In this document: positions 35,272 through 46,745 of the stretch, piece by piece
Position numbering within the stretch: position 1 is the first letter of the stretch
How the letters are laid out: every line of letters starts with the position of its first letter
DNA from: Nematostella vectensis
Taxonomy: Eukaryota; Cnidaria; Anthozoa; Actiniaria; Edwardsiidae
Direction of reading: 5' to 3'
Assembly: GCF_932526225.1 (NCBI RefSeq)
Contig: NC_064047.1
Location: 6,573,501 to 6,633,500 of the forward strand
DNA length: 60,000 bases
Position numbers and translations under genes: made by a program
Notes under the pieces: model-generated
The model's input: only the letters and a program-made list of their open reading frames with translations
Told to the model about the DNA's origin: nothing
Database searches by the model: none

Positions 35272-36639
35272 AAACCTTCCTTTGTTGGCCGTAGACGTCG
35301 TGGATCTTCTCTACCTTCTTTGCTTGCTAGCTGTTTACTAAATTTAATTTCTTGGCCTTGGCTTCTAAAACTTTAAGCTATCTTGAGCCTGGTAGGATTT
35401 CTTATATAGCTGGATTGTGCTATTGGAAGCCAAAAATATATGTGAGATAAGTTTGTAGTGAGCATGGCTGACAAACGTGCAAATAAATCGATGAAATTGT
35501 AGGATGGCATTTAAGAATTGTAAGTACTTGTTATGTTGTAAAGTACAAATGTATTCGGGCGCTAATAAAATAGTTATCGAAGTTTAAAATGGATGAATTT
35601 ATTTGGAAAACACTTTTTTTGCCTTGTTGTAAGCGTGGTTTAAAGTTCTTAAAACCTTTCACTTTTATCAATCTAGCCAAAAAAGCATAGATAAACTTTC
35701 AAATTCTGAAAAGGGAATTGAATTTGATTAAAATTTGAATTTTCTACAGATCTTTGAAAATTTTCCTGGCCGCGCGAAAGGAGATTGAATCGAGTGAATA
35801 ATTCCAAGTTTTGGCGGGAAAATCTTAAACAACGTATTTTCCTTAAATCCGTTGAAATTCAGAGACGGCAATACCACAAAATATTGGCAAATTGTTTTCT
35901 ATTGCAATGCTACCCACAATAAAGTGAAGAATAATTTGAAGTCGAGAATTGTATGCGAAAAAAGAAAATATCGTTTTGTTGTAGGTTTCAAAAACAGCGC
36001 GCGCTCGTGAGAATTTCGCCATTCTTGATTGCGAATGCAGCGCGCGCGCACAATGCAAAAACAATTCAAAGACTTTAAAATATCTGCTAAATTTTGCAGA
36101 TTAATTTCCTGAAGTTAAATAATCATTTGACTACCAGGTTGAGATATAAAGATGACGGTAAAAGTTGTAACCACACAACGTTCTTCAGCACTAACTAAGA
36201 AGACATAAAGACGGGAACCGGTTTTGCGCGCGCATATGTTTTCTCATAGTTGACATCTCGATCTACGTCACAAATGACTGGACCCGGGCCTTTCGGTTCA
36301 CGGCCTTTTTTCCGAAGGTTGACCAAAATAACACAGTATTACAAAAACGAAGGAAGAAACCACCGGACAGCCTCTATCTGCTGGTGTGCGTCGGACCTTG
36401 TGGTCTGCGTCGACAGTTGATTAATTAATAAAACCTTTAAAAGAAATTCGGTCACGGATCATTTTGTCTTTAAGTTCGCTATAATTGCAGTGTTCCGCTA
36501 AACAATACAAAAATGTGCATGTGCAAAAATGTGCTAAATAAGCATTTTCATCGAGCTCTTGTTTTCTTCAATTAAAACTTAGCTCGATCATAAATTTCCA
36601 TTTCTGTTTCTCCAGACGTTGAAATAGTCATTAAACTTT
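35272..36639. other. No gene seen
   Basis: AT-rich unassigned sequence. Two GC-rich words, CAGCGCGCGCTCGTG and GCAGCGCGCGCGCAC, lie about 45 bp apart near 35996-36052. No exon, TIR or LTR could be identified. Confidence 0.4.
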
Positions 36640-36866
36640 TGTTTGGCTTTGTGCAAAGTTAGCTTTGTCGGATTTGCTCTCCAAGGCCAATGTAAACAGA
36701 ACATCATTGGCGGTGTCACCCATGTGATAAATTACCCTGCATTTCTGGAGACTTTTTATGCAAATCCTTCGCTAGCCGGTATCTCCAAATCTTCTGATCC
36801 ATTTCGCCCATCCTTCGGGCTGGCTGAAGTCGAATGGTTCCGGGGTGTTGAAGATCCTCGACGCCA
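36640..36866 (-). pseudogene. Gypsy-type retrotransposon gag remnant
   Basis: Read on the - strand from the ATG at 36866, the frame gives PEPFDFSQPEGWAKWIRRF, the opening of gag proteins of Ty3/Gypsy-like elements in cnidarians (F-F-S-P-W-W-R-F pattern). It stops soon after. A second, shifted frame then gives YHMGDTANDVLFTLAL, matching the next conserved block of the same family. The break between blocks and the absence of pol show an old inactive fragment. No LTR was found. Confidence 0.75.
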
Positions 36867-37259
36867 TTTTGTGATCATGTGGATTTGGAAAACCGCTGGA
36901 AATCCCTACTTTCTGCCAAATTCTTCTTTAAATCCAGGATCCGATATGTTCCTTTTCACTTCTGAGTCTTCCGGTGCACTTGAAACACAATGTTATGTCT
37001 TGTATTTATAAGCTCTCTCGAAGTCCACGAAGAGCGGCCACCATATTGTGCGCGCGCAAAGCACCATTATTAATGCTAACAGCTCCATTACAGGCAAGAT
37101 GCCATTTTAAGGCCCATTTAGATAACTGCACTGCATCACGGGAGTCTTAGAAACACATAAATTACACAGCATAAATTTTCCCCAACAGACTTGATGATGT
37201 CTAAGGGTACTCTCAAGATGTGAAACAGCTGTAGTTCTAAAGCAAATTACAACTTTTGT

Positions 37260-37440
37260 TAGCAACAGGCCGTGACAGTGCCGTAGCTAGACAGAAGAGA
37301 CACCGCAGTGCATTGTTGGAAACTTCAAGGCATACCGTCAGCGGTAGCTAAACTTGACTGGTCGTGTTGGATAAAAGAGGTGTGGAAAGATTTCTGTTTC
37401 CAGTCTGTTGTTCTTATACTTTTGCTCAAAAGTACTCAGG
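37260..37440. repeat. Dispersed repeat, inverted copy at ~57970-58190
   Basis: GCAACAGGCCGTGACAGTGCCG, CACCGCAGTGCATTG and TTTGCTCAAAAGTAC recur in reverse orientation near 58 kb (TACTTTTGAGCAAAATTG, CAATGCACTGCGGTG). Part of the end occurs a third time at 58780-58845, next to GPCR exon 2. Class unknown. Confidence 0.65.
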
Positions 37441-39460
37441 TGTGAATGGGGAAAAAACGAGCACTCTGCCAAAACTGTCTGACTATCAAAAACTTGTACA
37501 TTTCAATATTTCGGAGATTATTTATGCTGATACATGTTTTTGTCTATATAGACGCTCTGTTGGTAGGTATCCCAAGATATCCAAAGCTATCCAAGCCTAC
37601 CCATAAACAAACGGTTGAAGTGTTTTCGTAGAACCCAGCTATCTGAATTATATTCCCTTTATTCGTACAAAAGTACCATCTAGAGACGGTCGGTCAGAAA
37701 CCAAAAAGAAAACCTTTAAAAGCTTTTAGCACGCAGACAACCTTATGCGATTCCTTTCGAAGAAGAAAAATTTGCTTTCAGTTTTAGCCAGCCAGTGTAT
37801 TTTTATTAAAGACTATTCAGCTATTAAAATAGTCTAGCTTCAGATCTGTTATTATTACATGTAAAATAAATGACCACTTTTAAAATCAAAAGAAAAAAAA
37901 AACACTCTTTAGACAAGTAGTTGTTTTTGAAACAGAACACTGTCTGAAGATAAGAAATAAAGGAAGTGGAATATACTTGAAGAGTGACTTCCACAAAGCG
38001 AATACCGCAATCTTTTTTTATCTTTTAAAACTGATATTTAGAAAGCGTTACAAGACAATCCGTCTGAATAAGTGCGGATCTTATGATTGACACGAAAGGA
38101 AAAAATATATAATAGCACGACTGATTAAATAGAAAGCACTTCTTAAATTGAATAAACTTATTCTTAGTATATTCTTAAGTATATACAGCCGAAATCGCCA
38201 ATAACAAAAATCGTAATTTTTAGCACTTTTTTTCTTGTTTAAATCAGTTGGGATAACAGCAAGATCATGATACTATCAAGTTATCTTTCAATGTACTTTC
38301 AAGGCAAAATGGCTATCTGCGTGGGTGGTATGTAGAACGCATGTATGTATAACGGAAATAAAAAGCTTTGCCAATATTGATGCCAAGGTTGATTCAAGCA
38401 TTCAGCGGACGTATAAAGAGAGGGCAACTAAAAAACACCAGAAGATTCTTGCGAAAACAAAAAAAAAGGTAAAAAAACATCTGAAAACTGCGTTTTCACT
38501 TGTAATTGCATTAAAAATATTTTAGGATAGGTTTAAACGAATAAAGCATAATTCCTCTTTGCAGATTCGACTTAAAATTAACAGAAATAATTGCTGATTT
38601 GAATTTAGACAACAAAATCTTCTTTTTTTATGTAAAATTATAGCTAAAGCTATTATGAATACATCGGTCAGTTTCAGTGCTAGATGTATTTCCTCTTTAG
38701 TTGGGACATATGCAAGGTTAATTCGGTGTCACCCGGACACCTAAAAATCTAACACAACATATTTTAGCTTTCGATTCCATTATCTCCAATAGGCAGCAAT
38801 TGCAGTTGTAAATGTCCTGGCTGAGAATCGGAACAAATCGGTAACCCTAAAAGCTCCTTTATAACATACTAAAAGATATTATTTTAAAGGGGCGCTTTCA
38901 GCATTATGTGGAATGGTAAGCAAATGATTATTTTTTTAGCTGTAATATGAAATCATTCCTAGACAAAACAGCAACATTCGGTTTTACAGTAGACCCCGTT
39001 AAATATAAATATTTTAAAATAAAGTATACTTACCCCAAAATGGTTTGATCTAAACGCAGAAATGACAAATATACTAGATGTTTCAATAAAAATATTTTCT
39101 CAAAATTTTGGAAAAATATGCGTCGATATGCGTCGTTAACTGGTCCATGCATTAGGTCATTCCTACATGTTTTTATAAGACAGGTGCTAAATGTTGTAGT
39201 TTAAAATGTTTGAGATGGGCTAATAATTCTTTATGTCGAGAGTGGTCTCATATCTGAAGCTTGTATAAACATTCGAGAATTTGAGACGGGTTAAATGGAA
39301 TACTAACAAAAATGATTACACGAATGAATAAGATGATAATCGAGTGAATATTGGACTCATAACTGAAAGTCTGATCCTTCATAAATAAGGATGTAAAAAT
39401 TATAGCAATAACATACAGGGAGACAATGACAATTGAGCAGATTTGAAATCAGTTCTGAGA
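37441..39460. other. No gene seen
   Basis: AT-rich sequence with scattered short ORFs. The one at 38325-38525 has a Lys-rich end followed by GTAAAA but no acceptor or family motif to support it. Confidence 0.4.
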
Positions 39461-39465
39461 TTAAC

Positions 39466-39709
39466 ATGGCTAGCAGCAATCTTAGCTTTCTTGTCATGGT
39501 TTCGTTTTGTATTTCACATACGGTTGACGCCACACTTTAAGTTAAACAGAAAACCACGATTATGTCGATATTGTAAGAGGAAAACTCATATTATATCGTG
39601 GTACTTGTGCTTTTTTAAGAAATGTCAAATGTTAACCCGATACTGCGCGTATAAAAGATGTCTTGTAAATGACGAAAACAGCTTGAAGAGCAAAAAGAAA
39701 CGAATGTAG
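39466..39709 (+). pseudogene. Frameshifted small cysteine-rich secreted ORF (candidate)
   Basis: An ATG at 39466 opens a signal-peptide-like run (MASSNLSFLVMVSFC) that stops at 39538-39540. Overlapping it in another frame, and running to 39709, is a basic segment with six cysteines spaced C-x2-C-x11-C-x4-C-x6-C-x4-C and a Lys-rich tail. A leader followed by a compact six-cysteine basic domain is the usual design of cnidarian secreted peptides, including toxins and antimicrobials, but the spacing is not ShK or sodium-channel toxin type. As given, leader and domain are not in one frame. It may be a dead gene, or coincidence. Confidence 0.3.
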
Positions 39710-40414
39710 TGAATTAACGTAAGGAAAATTGATATTTGTTCTAGTTATTGCATAATAATAATAATAATAATCATTATTAGTACCATTATTAATTATAATA
39801 ATTTTTTTCTTTGGCTCGTAAACCGAAATGCTTTGCGCCCCTGTGTCTGGTATGTATCGTTTGCAATGGTATGAAGGGGGCGGAGCATTCGCCGGCTGTT
39901 AACTTTCTCTGATAATGGACAGTCGCCGAGCAGTCGGTAAAAGGCGGAGGTATATATTGGATCAAGAAAGTGGAACGATAAAAGAGATCGACATTTGCCA
40001 AAACAAAACAAAGAGCTAATAAACACATCAAGATAGATTTCAAAAGGTTTCCATTTTAGTAAACTTTAAGAAACGCCAAAATAGGCGAATAAGGGAGTGT
40101 TCATAAAATACCTTTGGGGGGGGGGCACCTTTGAAAAGCCCCATTTTTTTTCCAGTGCCTTCCCCACCTATAACAACCAGCAGGACTATAGAACAACTGA
40201 GCAATAGAGAGACTTGTATAATAGAAAACTACAAATTTAAGAAACACTAGGTGGTATACATAGGCATGGGGTAGACAAGTTATAAATCAACACAAGGATA
40301 ATAAAGATCCTTGGCTCTTGCCGGAGTAAGGGACGAAGGCCTAACGATCAAACCTCAGCCAACTCTCTGGCGTACATCAACCTAGAGCTGATTTCTAGCT
40401 TTCTGTCTTCCACT

Positions 40415-40686
40415 GTCGAATCCGTTGTATCGCGACACATCGATTTGATTTTGTCTTTTAAGATTTTCTGTACTGCCAGTCAAATTTATTCTAAGCCAAT
40501 CAGATTCTTGCCATCTCTCCCCTAGTGCAGTTGCCTGTCGCGACACTGTCTGGTTTTAGTCCAGACGATAGCAAGGGAAGTGCACAAAGCGAGACTCTGA
40601 TTGGCTCAGAATAGTTTTACTGACGGGACAGAAAACCAAATCAAATCGTGTTTTGAAAGTGCGGGTCGCAATACAACAGATTCGAC
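40415..40686. mobile_element. Foldback MITE (GTCGAATCCGTTGTATCGCGAC family), solo copy
   Basis: The left end GTCGAATCCGTTGTATCGCG and right end (inverted) GTCGAATCTGTTGTATTGCG are better preserved than in the tandem-unit copies. The interior keeps TTCTAAGCCAATCAGA / TCTGATTGGCTCAGAA pairing. It shows that the element inside the PAN-D8C units is an independent mobile family. Confidence 0.85.
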
Positions 40687-41273
40687 GGTAAAGTGGTCTT
40701 TTAAAGTCTATGCAAGGCCAGCTGCATATTAGGGTCGACTCAAAAACTGGACGGCCATTTTTCAAAGCACACTACAAAGACATATTTTTTACTGAAAAAT
40801 ATTGCATAGATTTAAGCACTCCCTAAAAGCGGAGCTCCAAACCAGAACATTTCTTAATTTCGTTCCATAATTTCAATATAAAGCTTTACGACAGCTTGTG
40901 ACGCTACCGATGAAGTCATACATCACTTGACGAACTACATGACAGGCTTTTTGGTTGAGGGTGACTCTTTATCCTCTATACACCCTAAATACGGGTGAAA
41001 AGCAGTTTTTTTCTTATTGACTGCAGCAACCCCTACTCATGTTTTGCCGCCGTGTTTATTCCCTTTTTTATAACGACGAAATCGTAATTTATCAAATTGC
41101 TTCGAATTAATCGAGTAGAAAGTACCATAGCGAAGTGTATTCTACCATTTTATGTTGCTTTACAACTGCTTTTCATAGTAGGAAACCACAATTTTTTTTA
41201 TTCATTTTACTGATGTATTGCTCTCTTACTGAAACAATGACTTTTAATGACACACTCTTTCTTATTGTTTAAG

Positions 41274-41547
41274 ACGTCCCATGCACTCAAGAATGAGAGG
41301 AAAGACTTTACGGACTCACATCCTTTTGACATTGAAATATTTTTCAACTACCTATCTTGTATGCAGTGTTGATTGATATTTTTTGTGGATTTGAATTTGC
41401 AGCTGCACACGGAGATCTGTTTATTTCAATCTTCACATTGCAGACATACATTGCTCTGAAAGTCCATCGTGTGCTACGATGCATGAGGCGATCAATCTGA
41501 CGATTCCTTACATCGCCAGTGGCGGTATTGCTGAAGACAATTGTTAA
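41274..41547 (+). CDS. Candidate last two exons of an unrecognised gene (copy A)
   Basis: 41274-41365 reads in frame as HALKNERKDFTDSHPFDIE and on. After a 37-bp gap bounded by GT and TTTGCAG, 41403-41547 continues in matching phase with CTRRSVYFNLHIADIHC, SPSCATMHEAINLTIPYIAS and a final EDNC before TAA. Four cysteines suggest a secreted or disulfide-bonded end. The gap is short for an intron, which weakens the model. In copy B the first part stays partly open, but the second has a 2-bp change and stops early. I do not recognise the family. Confidence 0.35.
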
Positions 41548-42189
41548 GGTTTGATAACAGTTATATCATCGTGCTTTTGGTGTGCTTTTTTATGAAAAAA
41601 AATTCGCCATTACAAATGAAAAGGGCTTAGACTGATAGTATAAATTTATCCTCTTCTTAAAGACTTCGTTCTGCTATTTCATTATTTATAACCGAGAGAG
41701 TTGTATACATGAAAGATACTACGGAGTTGTTTCTACATGGAGATATTTTTCCCGCCAAAACATAAAATTACTTGCGCTTGCACTGCCAATATTTTTTTCA
41801 GCAATAAGATAACTATTATGAAAAAAAAATGAAGACAAGAAGTGTGATAATACTGTGTATTGGCGACCAACAAAAAACAATACTTAAAAATTAGGGAAAA
41901 AACGTTTATATAATGATTTTGTGTAATTTCCGTAATATGCGCTTAATATACCCCCCAGATAGTAATCTTGAAAAAAACTCGACACAATGAGTGTGAAAAT
42001 CTGCAAAGGATATTAGAAATACCCAATTGTGGCCGAAAAGAATACTTTTTCCTTCTGGTTTTAAATGTTCATTTATCGTTTTAACTCATTCATTCCTTTT
42101 AGGCCCAAAATAGCACGTAAATAATATGCAAACTAAACATCTTCACCTGTTCCGGAAACTCAAGGATTCATCCACGACATAAAAAGCAA

Positions 42190-42355
42190 AAGAAATGATT
42201 CCGTTATCAAAATTTCAAACTCGGTTTCTGAGCCCTTTCCATGCCAAACTCCTCCAAAATTTCTTCAAAAGCGCATCAAAGCAATTTTAAAGAAATGATT
42301 TCGTTGTCAAAATATCAAACTCGATTTCTGAGCCCTTCCCATGCCAAACTCCTCC
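42190..42355. repeat. Short tandem duplication inside copy A
   Basis: AAAGAAATGATTCCGTTATC...CCATGCCAAACTCCTCC is repeated immediately as AAAGAAATGATTTCGTTGTC...CCATGCCAAACTCCTCC, about 105 bp apart. The equivalent in copy B (48235-48300 and 48760-48830) is also doubled but farther apart. Confidence 0.65.
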
Positions 42356-42879
42356 CCCAATTTCATAACAGTTTTTTTATAAATCTTTTTGTCCAAAAGC
42401 TAGACAAAACATTTCCAGGTCCAAGGAACCCAGAATAAGCCTGGAAATAATTTTTGAATTAGCTTAGTAGGCAAAGTTATTGCACTAACGTTTCGAGCGT
42501 TAGCCCTTCGTCGGAGCAAAAGAAACTGACTCGGATGGGGGGACGGGGGTAAAATTTATAGTATAGTGTGCGAACAATAGGTTGTAGGCCGACGCCGCGC
42601 GCCAGTTTCAGTAAAATGCCTGCATGCAACAGTTCACGCTACGAGAGGCTAAATAGTCGATTTGAGCTAGAAAAGCAATTGAGTCGTTGAGACTGGTGCG
42701 CTCGCCTGCTCGCTTCTGCGCAGGGTCCCGAAGCGCCTTCCCGGTTCTAGAGTTTTAGGATCATTTATGAGGAAGAGTGTTGTACAAACCTTTAATGTTC
42801 TAAATGTGGTATCTGATTATTTATGAGTATCTGATCGGTGTTGTGGAAATTTATAGCAATATGGTACGTCATAAACACC

Positions 42880-42992
42880 ATGGAAACAATTTTAGTTCAT
42901 AAAGACCCTCACGAAATATTGACAGGCCAGGACTTTTGAATTGACTTGAAGCGAAAAAGAGATAAGAGAACAGTCAGCCCATGCTTATTAAG
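42880..42992 (+). pseudogene. Broken counterpart of the first exon at 49384 (copy A)
   Basis: The ACACCATGGAAACA start and the GTAACATA donor are kept, but the frame reads into TGA after GQDF and later positions carry extra bases compared with the copy at 49384-49494. The exon is therefore dead in copy A. Confidence 0.5.
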
Positions 42993-43311
42993 GTAACATA
43001 CAAAGTGCTAGAAAATCCACTTTCTAAAACTCACAAATAATTATAGTGAAACAATGTTCAAGCGCAGAGTTTGTGGCAATGTTTGTGGTAAGATAAAAGA
43101 AAAAATAACCATATTATTAGTATGGCAAATAATATTTGTCGATATTTCGTAACCACATGTTTGTTGCGTTTTAACAGTTATCTTTGATTTTTTGTTTTTT
43201 TTGTTTTGCTCTTTAAGAAAATCCCATTGTGAATAAACAAATACTTATGGTAGGATCCGTTGGGATGATGCGTTGAGCTATCCATACCATGATTACAATC
43301 TTTTTTTTTAT

Positions 43312-43614
43312 ATAAGAACGTCTAATTTTCATTTGAGGCTGGGCCGTTCTTATTTTTGGGACATCTCAAGGGTGAATACGTTTTTAACGATTTTCTCAAA
43401 TTTTAGCGTGTATAAGAATATAATACCCAATGAATTATTAGAAAGAAAATAACACTAATGATCCATAGCAATAATAAGGTTGTTATTATGAGCACAATTT
43501 GATTCTGCATTTTGTAACGCATCATTAAACTAAAAAAAGTTTTTTTTTCTGCTATCTTAGCCTCACAATGTTCTTAGGATGTTCCTAAAATCTCAGCCTG
43601 GACGTTCTTATAAA
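43312..43614. mobile_element. Dispersed element with AAGAACGTCCAGCCTGAGATTT end, copy 2 (inverted)
   Basis: It starts TATAAGAACGTCTAATTTTC...GAGGCTGGGCCGTTCTTA and ends ATCTCAGCCTGGACGTTCTTA, the reverse of 25490-25800. It is absent at the corresponding point of copy B (near 49780), so it inserted into copy A after the segmental duplication. Confidence 0.7.
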
Positions 43615-44227
43615 AAAAAGAGTGTATACACATAGACAAAACAACCACAACAAAGAACCATTATTTTATGCTCGTGCCAATAACGATTACACTAAAGTAT
43701 ATATATCAGAGCCGAAGCAGGGGGCATGTGCCTCCAATATTTTCAAAAATTATAAGGAAATGACCAATAGGGGCGTGGCTGTGCCCTCCCCCCCAATATT
43801 TTCGTAAATGTTTCTGTATTGTGGCTCCCCAAAATTTTACAAAGCTTGCAACGGCTCTGTATATATTACTCAATTCTTATTTTTTCGAGAAAGAAAAACA
43901 CAGGATAGAACGAAAAACACAAAAAAACTGAAAGTTAGTAATTTTACACAAGTTTCTAGACATATGACGAATTGATCGTACAAAGCATGTTTGAGCCCGC
44001 CTTTCTAAATCTTACAATCTCGTCTACAAAACAAATGCTTTACGTACTGATCAACAAATACGGCGAATTTACAGATATTACACAAAATTTGATTTAGTTG
44101 TGCTCGCCTGCTGAAATAAGTACGACGCGGACACGCACCAGCTATTTAGTTGATAAATTGATTCGGTTCAAGTTATATAAAGAATAAGAAAGGTTTAGTT
44201 GACAAGGGTTCTAAAGCGGCAATGGCA

Positions 44228-44455
44228 TCAGTTTTCTACTGGTCGATTACGTAACAATCCCCTGGGTTTTTTTTTTACGGAAACTGTGAAAAATATTTCA
44301 AAATCGTAAATATGCAGTGTGTCTATTGGAAGTTTCTTTTAGGATGTGACTGATAATTTATAGTGGATTGCCTGTTGAATAGCGGGGATTCTAATAGATA
44401 CTTATGTCTTTTGTCGGTCGAGGTTTCCGTCGGCCCTCCGGAAGTAAACTGGTGA
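44228..44455. mobile_element. MITE with ACTGGTCGATTACGTAAC / GGAAGTAAACTGGTGAC ends, copy 1
   Basis: The inverted ends are built on CACCAGTTTACTTCCGG. The interior has GCGTTTTC-type sequence, TGTGTCTATTGGAAGTTTCTTTT and GATTGCCTGTTGAATAGCGG. Further copies lie at 44738-44955 and 51738-52204 (the latter interrupted), with a fragment near 13785-13920. This copy shows the empty site for the insertion at 51886. Confidence 0.7.
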
Positions 44456-44737
44456 CTAAAATGCCGCTCTAAGCTATAGAACTTGCATCTTATCAAAACA
44501 TGTTCAAATGCGTTTGTCAAGAACTTTGCAAATACCATTGTCCGCGGGCTGTGACCCATAAATATTTCCTCATAGCGGAGGTCGATGTTATAGGCTCCAG
44601 GCCAATTTAGACAGCACGGTTTAGTGGTATGCGACTTGCCCGCGACACCTCCTCTACAACTCTTAAAACAGCCTACGACTCCGCTATGATGCTTGACTAC
44701 GAAAGTCGTAGTGTGTAATTCAGGGTTAAAGCCGTAT

Positions 44738-44955
44738 TGTCACCAGTTTACTTCCGGTCGATTACGTAACAACCTCCGATGAACGCGAAAAATTTTCAAA
44801 ATATTGAAAGCAGTGTGTTTATTGGAAGTTTTTTTGAGGATGTGATTGATAGTTTAGAGCGGATGGCCTGTTTAATATCTCGGATTTTAATAGATACTTT
44901 TGTCTTTTAACGGTTGAGGTTTCCATCGGACCTGCCGAATTAAACTGGTGACAAT
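44738..44955. mobile_element. MITE of the CACCAGTTTACTTCCGG family, copy 2, nested in another repeat
   Basis: CACCAGTTTACTTCCGGTCG at the left, and ATTAAACTGGTGAC at the right after CATCGGACCTGCCG. It sits inside the TATGCGACTTGC / GGTCGCATACGAC repeat (44624-44990), so it inserted into that element. Confidence 0.7.
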
Positions 44956-45390
44956 GCGGCTTTAAGGCATGTCTTAGGCAGGTCGCATACGACCAATTCA
45001 GCCTTTAGTTCAGTAGAAAAGTGATGGGAGGGGTGGGCGATTTTTTGTCTGCTCGAATAATTTTTTGCCTCAGGTTTGCACGAATTTTATTTTCTTGCTG
45101 TGCAAAGCTTTGTGGGGGGAAGATTGACCTGCACGAATTTTTAATTTTTTTTTCCTTTTTTTTTTTTTTGCTTGCGCGAATTCCTGCTTTGCATAAAATA
45201 TGCGCGCGTAAAGATTCTTTTCCGGGATCAGGTCGCGAAACAGTACAGTAACCTTAATACAGTTTTTCTGCGGCAGAAAAGCGTCGGTTAAACAACAAAT
45301 TATAAAGACGGAGAAAAACACTAAGAATAGACATAGAATTCCATACTTTCCTGGGGAACTTAATGACTTTCCGCACATTTGAAAGTCTCT

Positions 45391-45571
45391 TGTCCTTACC
45401 ATCGTGCGAAATTGTTAATGCCCAAGGGACACATTTAAAGAGTTACACGTGACTAAGCATTAATCGTCCTAATATACGTGCACCACTCAACTTTGATAGT
45501 GAGTGCTTCTTTAGTTCCACTAGCTCTACACTTCTGCTCCAGTCAGCTCTTGCTTGTACTCCATGTAAGTA
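45391..45571 (+). promoter_or_regulatory. 181-bp conserved island, copy A (promoter / 5' exon candidate)
   Basis: It is identical in length to 53129-53309 with only four differences, all C/T, while flanking duplicated sequence is heavily diverged. It ends TACTCCATGTAAGTA, a strong splice-donor-like sequence. All three + frames are closed, so a non-coding first exon, promoter or structured RNA is more likely than protein coding. TAATATACGTG about 95 bp before the donor could be a weak TATA-like site. Confidence 0.5.
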
Positions 45572-46099
45572 AGACCTCTCTTTTTATTGATTAGCCTTGG
45601 GCTTGACCGAATTTCCTTTTCTTTTTCGTATGACGGAAATGAGTGTTGGTGCAGGCACTATGCGAGCTAATACAAAGCAATTTCTGCTTGCAACTTTAAA
45701 ATACATGGCAGCATCAATATTTTTATTGAAAGGTAAAACAGGGGTGGTACAATCGGACCAAATCACGGGCTCGGAATTACGGACTAAATTTATACATTGT
45801 CATGAATCACGGGAAATGGTTTTCACAAATGATGGAATTTACGGAATAGACGCGAAAATACAAAAGCAGATAACGCGAAACCAATTATTTAAAAAAAAAC
45901 ATAAACACAATGAAAATTATATTTACTGTGGTATGTCGACTATATTCAAGAATTTCTAGTTGGAATCACGACTCACGCACAAAAAAGTAATTTCGTTTCG
46001 TTCAATCATAGGTCACGAAAAACTAGGGTTTCAAAAAACCACAATTCCCCTTGTTTCACGAGCAGTTAATAGCAGTAAAACAGTTTCCTGTCAAGGATC

Positions 46100-46150
46100 A
46101 CGGAAAACCCCCTACCCCCCCCCCCCCCCCCCCCCCCTCACACACACACA
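46100..46150. repeat. Poly-C tract followed by CA repeat
   Basis: A nearly uninterrupted C-run of about 30 bases followed by (CA)n. Similar shorter runs occur near 16644, 22340, 26148 and 47438; these are likely to be poorly resolved in assembly. Confidence 0.8.
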
Positions 46151-46616
46151 CTCATTTGTTTGAAATTAGGGGTGTTTTAAGAAACAAAATACTAACCATG
46201 ATTAAAAAATCATTAATTATTTTATAGCTATTTCGCCAATTTGGTGAACGGATTTGGTAGGCTGATGTAGGATATTGCTATCCTTTCCAAAATGAAGAAT
46301 TTGCCGCATAAAATGTTAATAAAAATGTATTGTTTATTTAACCACTCTTTTTTATAAATTTATTACTAGTCTCCAATTGGGCGATTGACAGCCTTTGAGT
46401 AACGAATGAAGTAGGAACCCGAGATTTAGCAATTACCTGTGAAAAGGCAGTGATGATCGCTAACGAGATCAAGGATGATACTTTCAGCCATAAGCCATTT
46501 TGCATACTGCAGAAGATCCAACGGCACAAAACGAATCTGTTCCGCAGCCGCGTTTTTTTTTTTTTTTTTTTTACTGACTTCAGAAAAATCGGTTGCGTTG
46601 ATTTGTTCTTATATCA

Positions 46617-46745
46617 AGCGTTAGTATTACATTAAGCGGTAAATTTTATTACATTAAGCGTTAGTACTATTACATTGAGCGGTAAATTTTATCACATTAA
46701 ACGTTAGTGTTACATTAAGCGGCAATTATTACATTAAGCGGTGAT
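46617..46745. repeat. Minisatellite ATTACATTAAGCGGTAAATTTT
   Basis: Six or so units built on TTACATTAAGCGGTA / TTACATTAAGCGTTAGT alternate between the two variants at 19-27 bp spacing. It lies exactly at the boundary between duplicated segments A and B. No coding potential. Confidence 0.8.

Larger units (their letters stand above)
41180..46530 (+). repeat. Segmental duplication, copy A (~5.3 kb)
   Basis: Collinear blocks shared with copy B, in the same order and orientation, include CGGACTCACATCCTTT, TTGAATTTGCAGCTGCACACG, ACGTCATAAACACCATGGAA, TTTTCGAGA with nearby GAACGAAAAACACA, TACCATCGTGCGAAATTG, and TGATGATCGCTAACGA / TGATGATTGCTAACGA. Divergence is high between blocks, so the event is old. 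Copy A lacks the pogo element and the 51886 MITE but has its own insertion at ~43312-43614. Confidence 0.85.

Noticed and set aside
36643-37011. 122-codon + strand ORF
   Set aside because: Antisense shadow of the Gypsy gag remnant.
39789-40028. 79-codon - strand ORF with a hydrophobic start (MCLLALCFVLANV)
   Set aside because: The start resembles a signal peptide, but Kozak context is poor, only two cysteines follow and no promoter or family is visible.
45597-45959. 120-codon ORF downstream of the conserved island
   Set aside because: The equivalent region in copy B (53330-53700) is closed by stops and indels, so no coding constraint is seen.
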